This document shows positions 18,101-25,741 of a stretch of 64,000 nucleotides of DNA, one piece after another. Location: contig DGBP01000076.1 in the NCBI GenBank assembly GCA_002384855.1, positions 17,559 through 81,558 on the forward strand. Reading direction: 5' to 3'. Position 1 is the stretch's first letter. Each line of letters begins with the position of its first letter. The translations under genes and the position numbers were made by a program. Below the pieces are notes generated by a model. It ran no database searches. It was not told the origin of the DNA and saw nothing but the letters and a program-made list of their open reading frames with translations. The DNA is from Nocardioidaceae bacterium UBA4001 (lineage in GTDB: Bacteria; Actinomycetota; Actinomycetes; Propionibacteriales; Nocardioidaceae).

Positions 18101-19057
18101 TCAGAAGCCCTCGCCAACCGCTCTACCGAAGCGCGCCGCCAGCTCCTTCACCGCGGTGCGCAGCTCCTCGCCTCCTTCGACCCGGAGCTCGAACGGCAGT
18201 CTCGCCAGCCACTCCTGGGCGTACATCGCCGGGTTGCTCGTGCTGCCGACGAGCACGCATCCCTCACCCGAGGGCTCGAGCCGGCCCATGGGTGGTCGCA
18301 CCCAGCGCGCCACCTCCTCGACCGGGGCGTCGAACGCGACGCGGGTCGGGAACTCCCATCCGAGACCGAGGTGCTCCTCCAGCGCGGCCACCGGGTCGAG
18401 GTCCTCGGGCCGCTTGAAGACCTGGTCGGTCTCGTGGACGGCCTCGACCCGGTCGACCCGGTAGGTGCGGATCGCGTCCGCACGGAGGGAGTGGCACAGC
18501 AGGTACCAGCGACCGTGACGGACGACGACCGCCCACGGGTCCACCTCGGCCTGCCACTCGTTGCCCGACTCGCTCCGGTAGGAGACCAGCACGCGGCGGC
18601 GGCCGGCGACAGCGGTGACGAGCGCGCTGGTGATGGCCGGGTGAGGGCGAGCCGAGTCCCGGCCCGGTGTGGCCGCAGCGTGCTCACGCAGGGCCGCCGC
18701 CTGCCGCCCGACGGTCTCGGGCAGTGCCCGGACGACCTTGCTCAGCGCAGAGCCCACCAGGTCGTCGGGGTCGAAGGTGTGGCCGTCGAGCACGGCCATG
18801 ACCAGGACGAGCGCCTCGGCCTCGGTGAAGGACACCGGAGGCAGCCTCGTCCCGCGTCCGAGCCGGTACCCGCCGTACGGTCCCCGGACCGACTGCACGG
18901 GGATGCCCGCCTCCCGCAGGATCCCGACGTACCGCCGGGCCGCCCGCTCCGTGACGCCCAGTCGGCGGGCAAGCTCGGCGGCCGTGGTGCTCGGGCGGGT
19001 CTGCAGGACCTCGAGCGCGCGGAGTGCTCGCGCCGTCGGGCTGAGATCGGTCGCCAC
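18101..19057 (-). CDS. WYL-domain transcriptional regulator (YafY type)
   Basis: A 318-residue regulator with an N-terminal winged HTH (about residues 10-65: AAELARRLGVTERAARRYVGILREAG) and a WYL domain (about residues 140-220) in which GRWYLLCHSLRADAIRTYRVDRV contains the signature. WYL regulators sense ligands or nucleic acids and often act on nearby genes. It is divergent from the alpha/beta hydrolase gene, with a 93-bp gap holding a TAGCGT box at 19115-19120, so it may control that gene and itself. Confidence 0.88.
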   Translation of the reverse strand: MATDLSPTARALRALEVLQTRPSTTAAELARRLGVTERAARRYVGILREAGIPVQSVRGPYGGYRLGRGTRLPPVSFTEAEALVLVMAVLDGHTFDPDDLVGSALSKVVRALPETVGRQAAALREHAAATPGRDSARPHPAITSALVTAVAGRRRVLVSYRSESGNEWQAEVDPWAVVVRHGRWYLLCHSLRADAIRTYRVDRVEAVHETDQVFKRPEDLDPVAALEEHLGLGWEFPTRVAFDAPVEEVARWVRPPMGRLEPSGEGCVLVGSTSNPAMYAQEWLARLPFELRVEGGEELRTAVKELAARFGRAVGEGF

Positions 19058-19150
19058 GCGGGCAGACTACGACTCACGCGCACGAACCGGTAGCAGACCG
19101 TCCGGATTGTCTCCTAGCGTGGTGGTCCCTGCCCCACGAGAGGACTCACC

Positions 19151-19834
19151 ATGGACATCGTGTTGGTCGCCGGCCTGTGGCTCGACGGCTCCGCCTGGGA
19201 CGACGTCGCCCGGACGCTCGAGGACCTCGGTCACCGGCCGCTCCCGGTCACGCTCCCCGGCCAGGGCGACGGAGCGACCTCGGCCACCCTCGACGACCAG
19301 GTGGCCGCCGTCCTCGCCGCGGTCGACGGCGCGCCCGCCAACCCTCTGGTGGTGGGGCACTCGGCCGCGTCCTCCCTGGCCTGGCTGGCCGCGGACGGGC
19401 GGCCCGAGAAGGTGGCGAAGGTCGCCCTCGTCGGCGGCTTCCCCTCGAGCGACGGAAGTCCCTATGCCGACTTCTTCGAGACCGACGGAGGACTGATGCC
19501 CTTTCCGGGATGGGGGCCGTTCGAGGGGCCCGACTCCGATGACCTGGACGAGGAGACCAAGCAGCGCATCGCCGCTGCTGCGATCCCCGTGCCCGAGCAG
19601 GTGAGCAAGGGCCGGGTGCGCCTTCAGGACGAGCGCCGGTACGACGTCCCCGTGGTGCTCGTCTGCCCCGAGTTCAGCCCCGCCGAGGCCCAGGGCTGGA
19701 TCGACGCGGGCGAGGTGCCCGAGCTCTCCAGGGCGAGGAACGTCGAGCTCGTCGACCTGGACTCGGGTCACTGGCCGATGTTCAGCAAGCCCGCCGAGCT
19801 CGCCCTGCTGCTCGCCGGCGTCGCCGAGGCCTAG
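19151..19834 (+). CDS. Alpha/beta hydrolase
   Basis: A 227-residue single-domain alpha/beta hydrolase. The nucleophile elbow is GHSAASS (serine near residue 73), and the late histidine is in DLDSGHWPMFSKP. It begins directly with MDIVLVAGLWLDGSAWDDV, as in small esterase-like hydrolases. The substrate is unknown. It lies divergent from the WYL regulator, whose likely target it is, and upstream of an acetyltransferase with a gap of about 120 bp. Confidence 0.82.
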   Translation: MDIVLVAGLWLDGSAWDDVARTLEDLGHRPLPVTLPGQGDGATSATLDDQVAAVLAAVDGAPANPLVVGHSAASSLAWLAADGRPEKVAKVALVGGFPSSDGSPYADFFETDGGLMPFPGWGPFEGPDSDDLDEETKQRIAAAAIPVPEQVSKGRVRLQDERRYDVPVVLVCPEFSPAEAQGWIDAGEVPELSRARNVELVDLDSGHWPMFSKPAELALLLAGVAEA

Positions 19835-19956
19835 GCCGCAGGGCTGGAGGTGGCTCCGGATCCTCGGGGTGGCGTACCTGCTCCTCCTGGCAGTCCGTCT
19901 CGCCACCGACGCCTGACGACGGCCCCACCCCCGGGGCCCTGTGTACGTTCGTCCCC

Positions 19957-20535
19957 ATGGGTGACGAGAAGAGCATGCGTGACCGGATGCTGGCCGGCGA
20001 GGCGTACATCGCCGACGACCCCGGGATCGCCCGGGACTCGCGACGCGCCCAGCGCCTGACCCATCTGGTGAACACGCTCGACCCCACCGACCACGCGCGA
20101 CGCAGGGACCTGCTGACCGAGCTGCTCGGCGCCTTCGGCGCGGACAGCGAGATCCGCCCGCCGCTGCAGTGCGACTACGGCCACCGCACGTTCTTCGGCG
20201 CACGGAGCTTCGCCAACTGGGGGCTGGTCAGCCTGGACGTGGCCACCGTGACCATCGGGGACGACGTGCAGATCGGCCCCAACGTCCAGCTGCTCACCGC
20301 GACCCATCCCCTCGAGGCGGGGGCACGCAGAGACAAGTGGGAGGCGGCCGAGCCGATCGTCATCGGCGACAACGTATGGCTCGGTGGCGGCGTCATCGTC
20401 TGCCCGGGCGTGACCATCGGCCCGGACACCGTGGTGGGTGCGGGCTCGGTCGTCACGAAGGACCTGCCCGCGGGCGTCCTCGCCGTCGGGAACCCGGCCC
20501 GCGTCATCCGCGCGCTCGACCGAGGCGAGGCATGA
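19957..20535 (+). CDS. Sugar O-acetyltransferase (maltose acetyltransferase family)
   Basis: A 192-residue left-handed beta-helix acetyltransferase. It has the N-terminal maltose-acetyltransferase region (MLAGEAYIADDPGI), hexapeptide repeats from about residue 95 (IGDDVQIGPNVQLLTATHPL, with the catalytic histidine) and the end signature VVTKDLPAGVLAVGNPARVI. Such trimeric enzymes acetylate sugars or related hydroxyls with acetyl-CoA. An internal ATG seven codons in is an alternative start. Its stop overlaps the thioesterase start (ATGA), so they are translated together. Confidence 0.88.
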   Translation: MGDEKSMRDRMLAGEAYIADDPGIARDSRRAQRLTHLVNTLDPTDHARRRDLLTELLGAFGADSEIRPPLQCDYGHRTFFGARSFANWGLVSLDVATVTIGDDVQIGPNVQLLTATHPLEAGARRDKWEAAEPIVIGDNVWLGGGVIVCPGVTIGPDTVVGAGSVVTKDLPAGVLAVGNPARVIRALDRGEA

Positions 20536-20987
20536 CGGGCGACCGGCTCGAGCAGGCCGCCCCCGAGGTGCGCGACCGGGTCCGCGCCAGCTTCGACCGT
20601 CAGGGGCTGATGAGCCACCTCGGCGCCCGACTCACCCACATCGGGCCCGGGCGGGTGCACATCGCGCTGCCCAGCCGACCCGAGGTGACCCAGCAGCACG
20701 GCTACTTCCACGCCGGTGCGACGAGCTCGGTCGCCGACAGCGCGGGTGGCTACGCAGCCTTGACGCTGTTCCCCGAGGGCAGCGAGGTGCTCACGGTCGA
20801 GTACAAGATCAACCTCCTCGCCCCGGCCGTGGGTGACCACCTCGAGGCCGTCGGCGAGGTCATGCGCTCCGGCAGGACCCTGACGGTGTGCACGCTGGAG
20901 GTGTTCGGCGTGTCGGGCGAGCAGCGTTCACTCGTCGCCGCCGGCCAGCAGACCCTGATCCGGCTGGACGCCAGGACCGAGCGGTGA
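20532..20987 (+). CDS. PaaI-type hotdog-fold thioesterase
   Basis: A 151-residue hotdog-fold protein with the PaaI/YiiD pattern: QQHGYFHAGATSSVADSAGGYAAL (active-site loop near residue 55) and VEYKINLLAPAVGDHLEAVGEV. Members hydrolyse acyl-CoA thioesters, often aryl- or medium-chain. The ATG at 20532 overlaps the acetyltransferase stop; the long upstream extension of the frame is only a shadow of that gene. Convergent with the ABC permease gene 27 bases away. Confidence 0.87.
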   Translation: MTGDRLEQAAPEVRDRVRASFDRQGLMSHLGARLTHIGPGRVHIALPSRPEVTQQHGYFHAGATSSVADSAGGYAALTLFPEGSEVLTVEYKINLLAPAVGDHLEAVGEVMRSGRTLTVCTLEVFGVSGEQRSLVAAGQQTLIRLDARTER

Positions 20988-21013
20988 CCCCGGTCCTGGT
21001 GCCCGGCCGGGGG

Positions 21014-21751
21014 CTACTTCACCTCGGAGCGCAGCACCAGGTGCAGCCCGACGGCAAGCGGGAGCACCAGCCAGACCAGGCCCGAGGTGCACATCTGGGC
21101 CCACTGCTCGGAGGTCATGTGCCCGGTGAACAGGCCCGACGAGGCGTAGTTGAAGTCGAGCCACGGCCCGTTGTCACGCCACCACTCCTGCGTCGACGCC
21201 AGGGCACTCGAGACCGTCGGCAGCGGCAATGAGTAGACGAAGCAGGCCACGATCGCCCCGGCGGAGCTCCTGGTCACCACGCCGAGCATCAACCCGATGA
21301 GCAGACCGAGGACGTTGGCCAGGACGATCAGGCCGAACTCCTCCCACGACACGTTCCAGGTGGTCTCGACACCCGCGATCGCCGTATCGACGACGTTGCC
21401 GACCGCACCGACCGCTGCGGCCACGAGCATGGAGGCGACGCCGATCCCGACCGCACACACCGCCTTGGCAGCGATCACCCGGCCCCGGCGCGGCACCAGG
21501 GTGAACGTCGTCAGGCCGGTGCGCTGGCTCCACTCGCTGGTGACGGAGAGGATCGCGATCATCGGCAGGATCACCGCGATCGGAAACCCGATGGCGGACG
21601 CGAAGGTCTCGTAGTCGAGGGCCTCGTCGGGTGCGAAGACGGTCACCGCCGCCGTGGCGAGGACCGCCGTGACCCCGATGCTGGTCATCAGCCAGAAGCC
21701 GGACCGCGTGTCGAACATCTTGCGCAGCTCGACGGAAAGGATGCGGCGCAT
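21014..21751 (-). CDS. ABC-2 type transporter permease (start uncertain)
   Basis: A membrane protein of about 245 residues with roughly six hydrophobic helices. It begins MRRILSVELRKMFDTRSGFW, the usual N-terminus of actinobacterial ABC-2 permeases paired with BcrA/CcmA-like ATPases. The natural start, an ATG at 21828 overlapping the ATPase stop and preceded by AGGAGAAG, is out of frame with this sequence. Family-like residues (RSRENAVTGRIP) lie just upstream of 21751 in the permease frame, so a small indel near 21780-21810 is plausible. Together with the truncated ATPase this exporter is probably non-functional. Confidence 0.7.
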   Translation of the reverse strand: MRRILSVELRKMFDTRSGFWLMTSIGVTAVLATAAVTVFAPDEALDYETFASAIGFPIAVILPMIAILSVTSEWSQRTGLTTFTLVPRRGRVIAAKAVCAVGIGVASMLVAAAVGAVGNVVDTAIAGVETTWNVSWEEFGLIVLANVLGLLIGLMLGVVTRSSAGAIVACFVYSLPLPTVSSALASTQEWWRDNGPWLDFNYASSGLFTGHMTSEQWAQMCTSGLVWLVLPLAVGLHLVLRSEVK

Positions 21752-21824
21752 CGGGATGCGCCCGGTGACGGCGTTCTCCCTGCTCCGGCCGAGGCGGGCG
21801 CCGCCGGCTCGAGGTGGGTGGTGG

Positions 21825-22486
21825 TCATGCTGCTTCTCCTTCGGATGCCCGGTCGCCGGATGTGTTGTCACGCCGGCTGCCTGCGGTCAGCTCGAGGAAC
21901 ATCTCCTCCAGCCCGGCTCCGTCGGCCGGCCGCAGCTCGGTGAGGACGAGGCCGAAGGCACGGGCGGCCTCGCCGACCTGCACCGCGGGAGCGTCGACGT
22001 GGATCGCGCCGTCGGTGTCGAGGCGGTGGGCGATCCCTTCCTTCGTCAGCGCCCGGGCCAGCGCAGCGGGCTCGGTGCTGCGGGCCAGGGTGCCGTCGCC
22101 TGAGAGGAGCTCGACCTTGGTGCCCTGGGCGACGATCCGGCCGTTGCCGATGACGACGATGTCGTCGGCGATCGTCTCGATCTCGTGCAGGAGGTGCGAC
22201 GAGAGGAGCGCGGTGCCACCCTCGTCGGCGAAGTCGCGGAGCAGGTCGCGCATCCAACGGATTCCCGCCGGGTCGAGCCCGTTGGCCGGCTCGTCGAGGA
22301 CGAGGACCACTGGCTCCCCGATGAGGGCGGTGGCGATGCCCAGGCGCTGGCGCATCCCGAGCGAGTAGTGGCGCACCCGGCGGTCGGCCTCGTCCTCGGT
22401 GAGGCTCACGCGGTGCAGCATGCGCTCCACCCGGTCGGCCGGGATGCCCATGGTCCGCTGAGCGAGGGTCAGGATCTCCCGCCCCC
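21825..22486 (-). pseudogene. ABC transporter ATPase remnant lacking the Walker A half
   Basis: The reading frame holds only the C-terminal part of a BcrA/CcmA-like ATPase: the signature YSLGMRQRLGIA, Walker B VLVLDEPANGLDP, the switch region SSHLLHEIETIA, and a normal C-terminus. Homology begins at about 22486 (GREILTLAQRTMGIP). The preceding 95 or so residues, including Walker A and the Q-loop, are missing in all frames of the adjacent DNA. Without them ATP cannot be bound, so it is called a pseudogene. An ATG at 22451 opens the frame. It overlaps the expected permease start (ATGA at 21825-21828). Confidence 0.8.
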
Positions 22487-22657
22487 ATGGTCGCCCGCTG
22501 CGAGGGACTCGTGGCGCCCGACCTCGACGAGGCAGTCCGCTCTCCGCCCCTGAGGCCCCGTCCGTGCGGCTGTGACTCGCGGCGCGCGACCATCGGGCCC
22601 CGCGGCGGTTCGTCGCGCCAGGAGATCCCCCAAATCCCTCAGTGCCGCGCCATCCCC

Positions 22658-22867
22658 CTATCGCCGCTTGCGCATGGTCGACGGTGTGTTCGCCTCAGCC
22701 TTTGCGGCTGCGACGGTGACGTGCACTCCGGCGTTCGTCGGACCGGTGTCGCCGGGGTCGATGAACTCGAGCCGCCACCCCGTGAAGGTGCGCGTGATCC
22801 GCCATCGCCGACCGGAGCTTCCGGACCCTGTGTAGACGCCGTCCTTCTCGCGGAACTCGATACTCAC
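22658..22867 (-). CDS. Small hypothetical protein (69 residues)
   Basis: A compact basic protein beginning MSIEFREKDGVYTG, rich in aromatic and charged residues (GRRWRITRTFTGWRLEF) and ending in an alanine/lysine helix. It has an AGGTGAG ribosome-binding site six or so bases before the ATG. No catalytic motif or membrane segment is visible. The sequence looks like a folded beta-rich domain rather than a random shadow ORF, and no competing gene occupies the locus. Function unknown. Confidence 0.5.
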   Translation of the reverse strand: MSIEFREKDGVYTGSGSSGRRWRITRTFTGWRLEFIDPGDTGPTNAGVHVTVAAAKAEANTPSTMRKRR

Positions 22868-22989
22868 CTGCGACCTCGGGACGACATGGACGTCTGCCTT
22901 CCGCCGGCGATGAGAGCGGCCCTACCTGGGCGACGCGACCTCCGACTGCCTCGAGGCTACGCGAACACGGGGCCAGGCGCAGGGAGCGC

Positions 22990-24231
22990 TCACCCGGTCG
23001 GGGCCAGCGGCAGCTCGACCATGACCGCGGTCCCCCGCTCCTCGGCCGAGTCGATGCGCAGGGTCGCTCCGATCAGCGCGCAGCGTTCGGCGATCGTCGC
23101 CAGGCCGTAGTGCTCGCCGAACTCGGCGGTCCCGGTCTGCTCCCGCACCGCCTGGGCGTCGAAGCCGACCCCGTCGTCGGTGACGCTGAGCACCAGGGAG
23201 TCCCCCACGCGGCGGATCGACAGGACCGCCCTCGTCGCCTCGGCGTGCTTGACCGCGTTGTTCACCGCCTCCTGCGCGATCCGGTAGAGGACCGCGGCCA
23301 TGTGGTCGGGCACCTCCCCGATCTCCTCGGCCGTGTCGCCACGGAACTCCACCTCGATCTGGGGGACGTTCTGGGTCAGCGACTCCAGGGCTGCCACCAG
23401 GCCCAGGTCGTCGAGCATCAGGCTGTGCAGGCCGGAGATCGCGGCGCGCGTCTCGTCGTAGGCCAGCCCCGCGAGTCGTCGCGCCGCCTCGATCTGGGTC
23501 TTCGGTCCCGCGACGGCAGGTGTGCTGCGCTCCAGCGCCGACAGCGCGGTGTCGGCCGCCGAGAGGTGGAAGGCCAGCGAGGCCAGGGCCTGCGTCACGC
23601 CGTCGTGGAGGTCCCCGGCGATGCGGCGCCTCTCCGCCTCCTGGGCGGAGATGGCCTGGGCGATGAGCTGGTCGCGCTCGGACCGGTGCTCCTCCGCCGC
23701 GCCGAGCAGGCCCTGGGCGTACAGCCGCAGCCCGAGCAGGTCCGCACAGCGCTGGATCCCTTCCCGGTCCTGGGAGGTGAACCCCTCGGAGCTGCGACGG
23801 TGCACGGCGACCACGGCGACCACTGCCGCGCCCATGGCGTGGGCCGGCACCACCAGGCGGGAGATCGTCTCCTCGGGGCCCAGGCCGAGCAGGCGCCGGT
23901 GGGCGGGGTTGCGCGGCGAGTCGTCCACGATCGCCACCGGGCGGCCGTTCAGCGCCACGAGTCCGGTGACGCCGTACCCCACCGGGATCCGGAGCGCGGG
24001 CTCCTCGGCCTTGGGGGCGGGGTAGGCCGCCCCGACCTCGAGCTGGCGGCGTTCGGAGTCCACGAGGAACACCACCGCGCCGTCGGCGGAGAGCATCTCG
24101 GTGAACAGCCGAGCGGCCGCGGGAAGGTCGACGGCGCCGGGGGCGAGCACCAGGTCGTGCATGCCCTCGGCACCCGGCCTCCCCGTGGCGTCCGCACTCC
24201 CCGGGCCGGAACCGGCCGGAGGTGGGCTCAT
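22990..24231 (-). CDS. GAF-domain sensor histidine kinase (NarL-partner type)
   Basis: A 413-residue cytoplasmic kinase with one GAF domain (about residues 35-175), a HisKA_3 dimerisation domain with phospho-acceptor His209 in GDLHDGVTQ, and a HATPase_c domain (N box NNAVKH, G box DDGVGF). No transmembrane helix is seen, so it senses an internal or diffusible signal through GAF. Its start overlaps the stop of the response-regulator gene (ATGA, 24228-24231). The pair is divergent from the rpe-tkt-prk operon, so control of CBB genes is a reasonable inference, but not proven. Other targets are possible. Confidence 0.92.
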   Translation of the reverse strand: MSPPPAGSGPGSADATGRPGAEGMHDLVLAPGAVDLPAAARLFTEMLSADGAVVFLVDSERRQLEVGAAYPAPKAEEPALRIPVGYGVTGLVALNGRPVAIVDDSPRNPAHRRLLGLGPEETISRLVVPAHAMGAAVVAVVAVHRRSSEGFTSQDREGIQRCADLLGLRLYAQGLLGAAEEHRSERDQLIAQAISAQEAERRRIAGDLHDGVTQALASLAFHLSAADTALSALERSTPAVAGPKTQIEAARRLAGLAYDETRAAISGLHSLMLDDLGLVAALESLTQNVPQIEVEFRGDTAEEIGEVPDHMAAVLYRIAQEAVNNAVKHAEATRAVLSIRRVGDSLVLSVTDDGVGFDAQAVREQTGTAEFGEHYGLATIAERCALIGATLRIDSAEERGTAVMVELPLAPTG

Positions 24232-24887
24232 CGGAAGAGCCCCTCGCGCAGGGCGACCGCGACCGCTCCGCCTCGGTCGGAGACCCCGAGCTTGCGGTAG
24301 AGGCCCCGGATGTGGGTCTTGACCGTGTCCTCGCTGACCACGAGCTTGGCGGCGATGCCTTTGTTCGAGTGGTTGGAGACCAGCAGGGCGAGCACCTCGC
24401 TCTCGCGCTGGGTCAGGCCCAGGTGGGCGCCGGGCCAGAACTCGCCGGCGTTGATCCGGGCCGCCGACATCGCGATCCTCCCGGCCAGGGCCGGGTCGAT
24501 GACGACGTCACCGTCCATCACCCGGCGCAGGTGGGTGACCAGCTCGGCCCCGTCCACCCGCTTGAGGATGTAGCCGGAGGCACCGACCCGCAGGGCCTGG
24601 TAGAGGTACTGCTCGTCCTCGTAGACGGTCAGGAAGACCACGTGCGTGTCGGGGCTGACCGTCTTGGCCTGCCGGCACAGGTCCAGGCCGCTGTCCTTGC
24701 CGAGACGGATGTCGCACAGCAGCACGTCCGGACGCTCGGTGGTCACCAGGGACATCGCCTGCTCGAGGTCGGTCGCGGTGCCGATCACGTCGACGTCGTC
24801 CTCGAAGTGCGACAGCATCGCCTTCACACCGTGCAGCACCATCTCGTGGTCGTCGACCATGACCATGCGGATCGGGGGCTTCGCCAT
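24228..24887 (-). CDS. NarL/LuxR-type response regulator
   Basis: A 219-residue regulator with a receiver domain (acidic pocket VDDH, phospho-acceptor Asp59 in LLCDIRLG, and Lys of YILKRV) and a C-terminal LuxR HTH (LTQRESEVLALLVSNHSNKGIAAKL, VSEDTVKTHI). The ATG at 24887 is used; an upstream extension of the frame lacks homology. It is the first gene of a two-gene operon with the GAF kinase. Its promoter lies in the 148-bp divergent region shared with rpe, which also carries the CBB motif. Confidence 0.94.
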   Translation of the reverse strand: MAKPPIRMVMVDDHEMVLHGVKAMLSHFEDDVDVIGTATDLEQAMSLVTTERPDVLLCDIRLGKDSGLDLCRQAKTVSPDTHVVFLTVYEDEQYLYQALRVGASGYILKRVDGAELVTHLRRVMDGDVVIDPALAGRIAMSAARINAGEFWPGAHLGLTQRESEVLALLVSNHSNKGIAAKLVVSEDTVKTHIRGLYRKLGVSDRGGAVAVALREGLFR

Positions 24888-24963
24888 ACCCCCCAGCGTA
24901 TGTGATGGCGCCCACACCGTCTCCACGACGTCCGCCGTCAGGAGCGGGTCATCACCGGAAACA

Positions 24964-24982
24964 CCCTCAGGGGTGAGTCGCG
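24964..24982 (+). promoter_or_regulatory. CBB-associated motif upstream of rpe
   Basis: CCCTCAGGGGTGAGTCGC (24964-24981) is the best match to the element at 16524. It lies 65 bp upstream of the rpe start and 77 bp from the divergent response-regulator start. It contains CTCA-N4-TGAG. A CTGTCA hexamer (24998-25003) about 17 bp downstream could be a -10 region. Confidence 0.6.
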
Positions 24983-25035
24983 CCACGCCCCCGTCGGCTG
25001 TCATGGAGATCCGACCCCGACGGACAAGGACCGCG

Positions 25036-25740
25036 ATGAGCCCCACCCACCGCACCCTGGTCGTGCCCTCCGTACTGCCCGCCGACTTCGCCCGCCTGGG
25101 CGAGGAGGTCGCCGAACTCTGCGCTGCCGGCGTGGACCGCATCCAGTGGGACGTCATGGACGGCGTGTTCGTGCCGAACCTGACCTTCGGCCCCGACGTG
25201 ATCGCCGCGGCCCGGGAGCACTCCACGGTCGGCTTCGAGGCGCACCTGATGGTCGTCAACCCCGACGAGCTGCTCCACCGCTACGTCGAGGCCGGCTGCG
25301 AGCTGGTCATCGTGCACGCCGAGGCCTGCACCCACCTGCACCGCACGCTCGGCAGGATCCGCGAGCTCGGTGCCCGGGCAGGCGTCGCCCTGAACCCCCA
25401 CACCCCTGCCGACACGGTCGCCCACGTGCTGTCCGAGACCGACCTCATCCTCCCGATGACGGTCAACCCCGGCTTCGGCGGCCAGGCCTACATCCCGTCG
25501 GTGGAGGCCAAGGTCGGGCAGCTGCGCCGGATGATCGACGAGTCGGGCTACGACATCGAGCTCGAGGTCGACGGCGGCATCACCGACAAGACCATCGACG
25601 GCGCCGCCGCGGCCGGAGCCGACGTGTTCATCTCCGGGAGCTGGCTCTACGGCTGGCCGGCCGGCAAGGCCGACGGTGTCCGCGAGCTGCGCGAGCGCGC
25701 CGACCGTGCCCGGGGGATCCACACCGAGGAGGTGGCCTGA
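25036..25740 (+). CDS. rpe: Ribulose-phosphate 3-epimerase
   Basis: A 234-residue TIM-barrel enzyme interconverting xylulose 5-phosphate and ribulose 5-phosphate in the CBB and pentose phosphate pathways. Motifs are PSVLPADFARLGEEV, QWDVMDGVFVPNLTFGPDV (metal-binding Asp and His region), EAHLMV, MTVNPGFGGQ and EVDGGIT. The ATG at 25036 has AAGGA upstream; the open frame continues far upstream without homology. It is the first gene of rpe-tkt-prk, with one base between its stop and the tkt start. Its position suggests a dedicated autotrophic copy (cbbE). Confidence 0.95.
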   Translation: MSPTHRTLVVPSVLPADFARLGEEVAELCAAGVDRIQWDVMDGVFVPNLTFGPDVIAAAREHSTVGFEAHLMVVNPDELLHRYVEAGCELVIVHAEACTHLHRTLGRIRELGARAGVALNPHTPADTVAHVLSETDLILPMTVNPGFGGQAYIPSVEAKVGQLRRMIDESGYDIELEVDGGITDKTIDGAAAAGADVFISGSWLYGWPAGKADGVRELRERADRARGIHTEEVA

Positions 25741-25741
25741 C

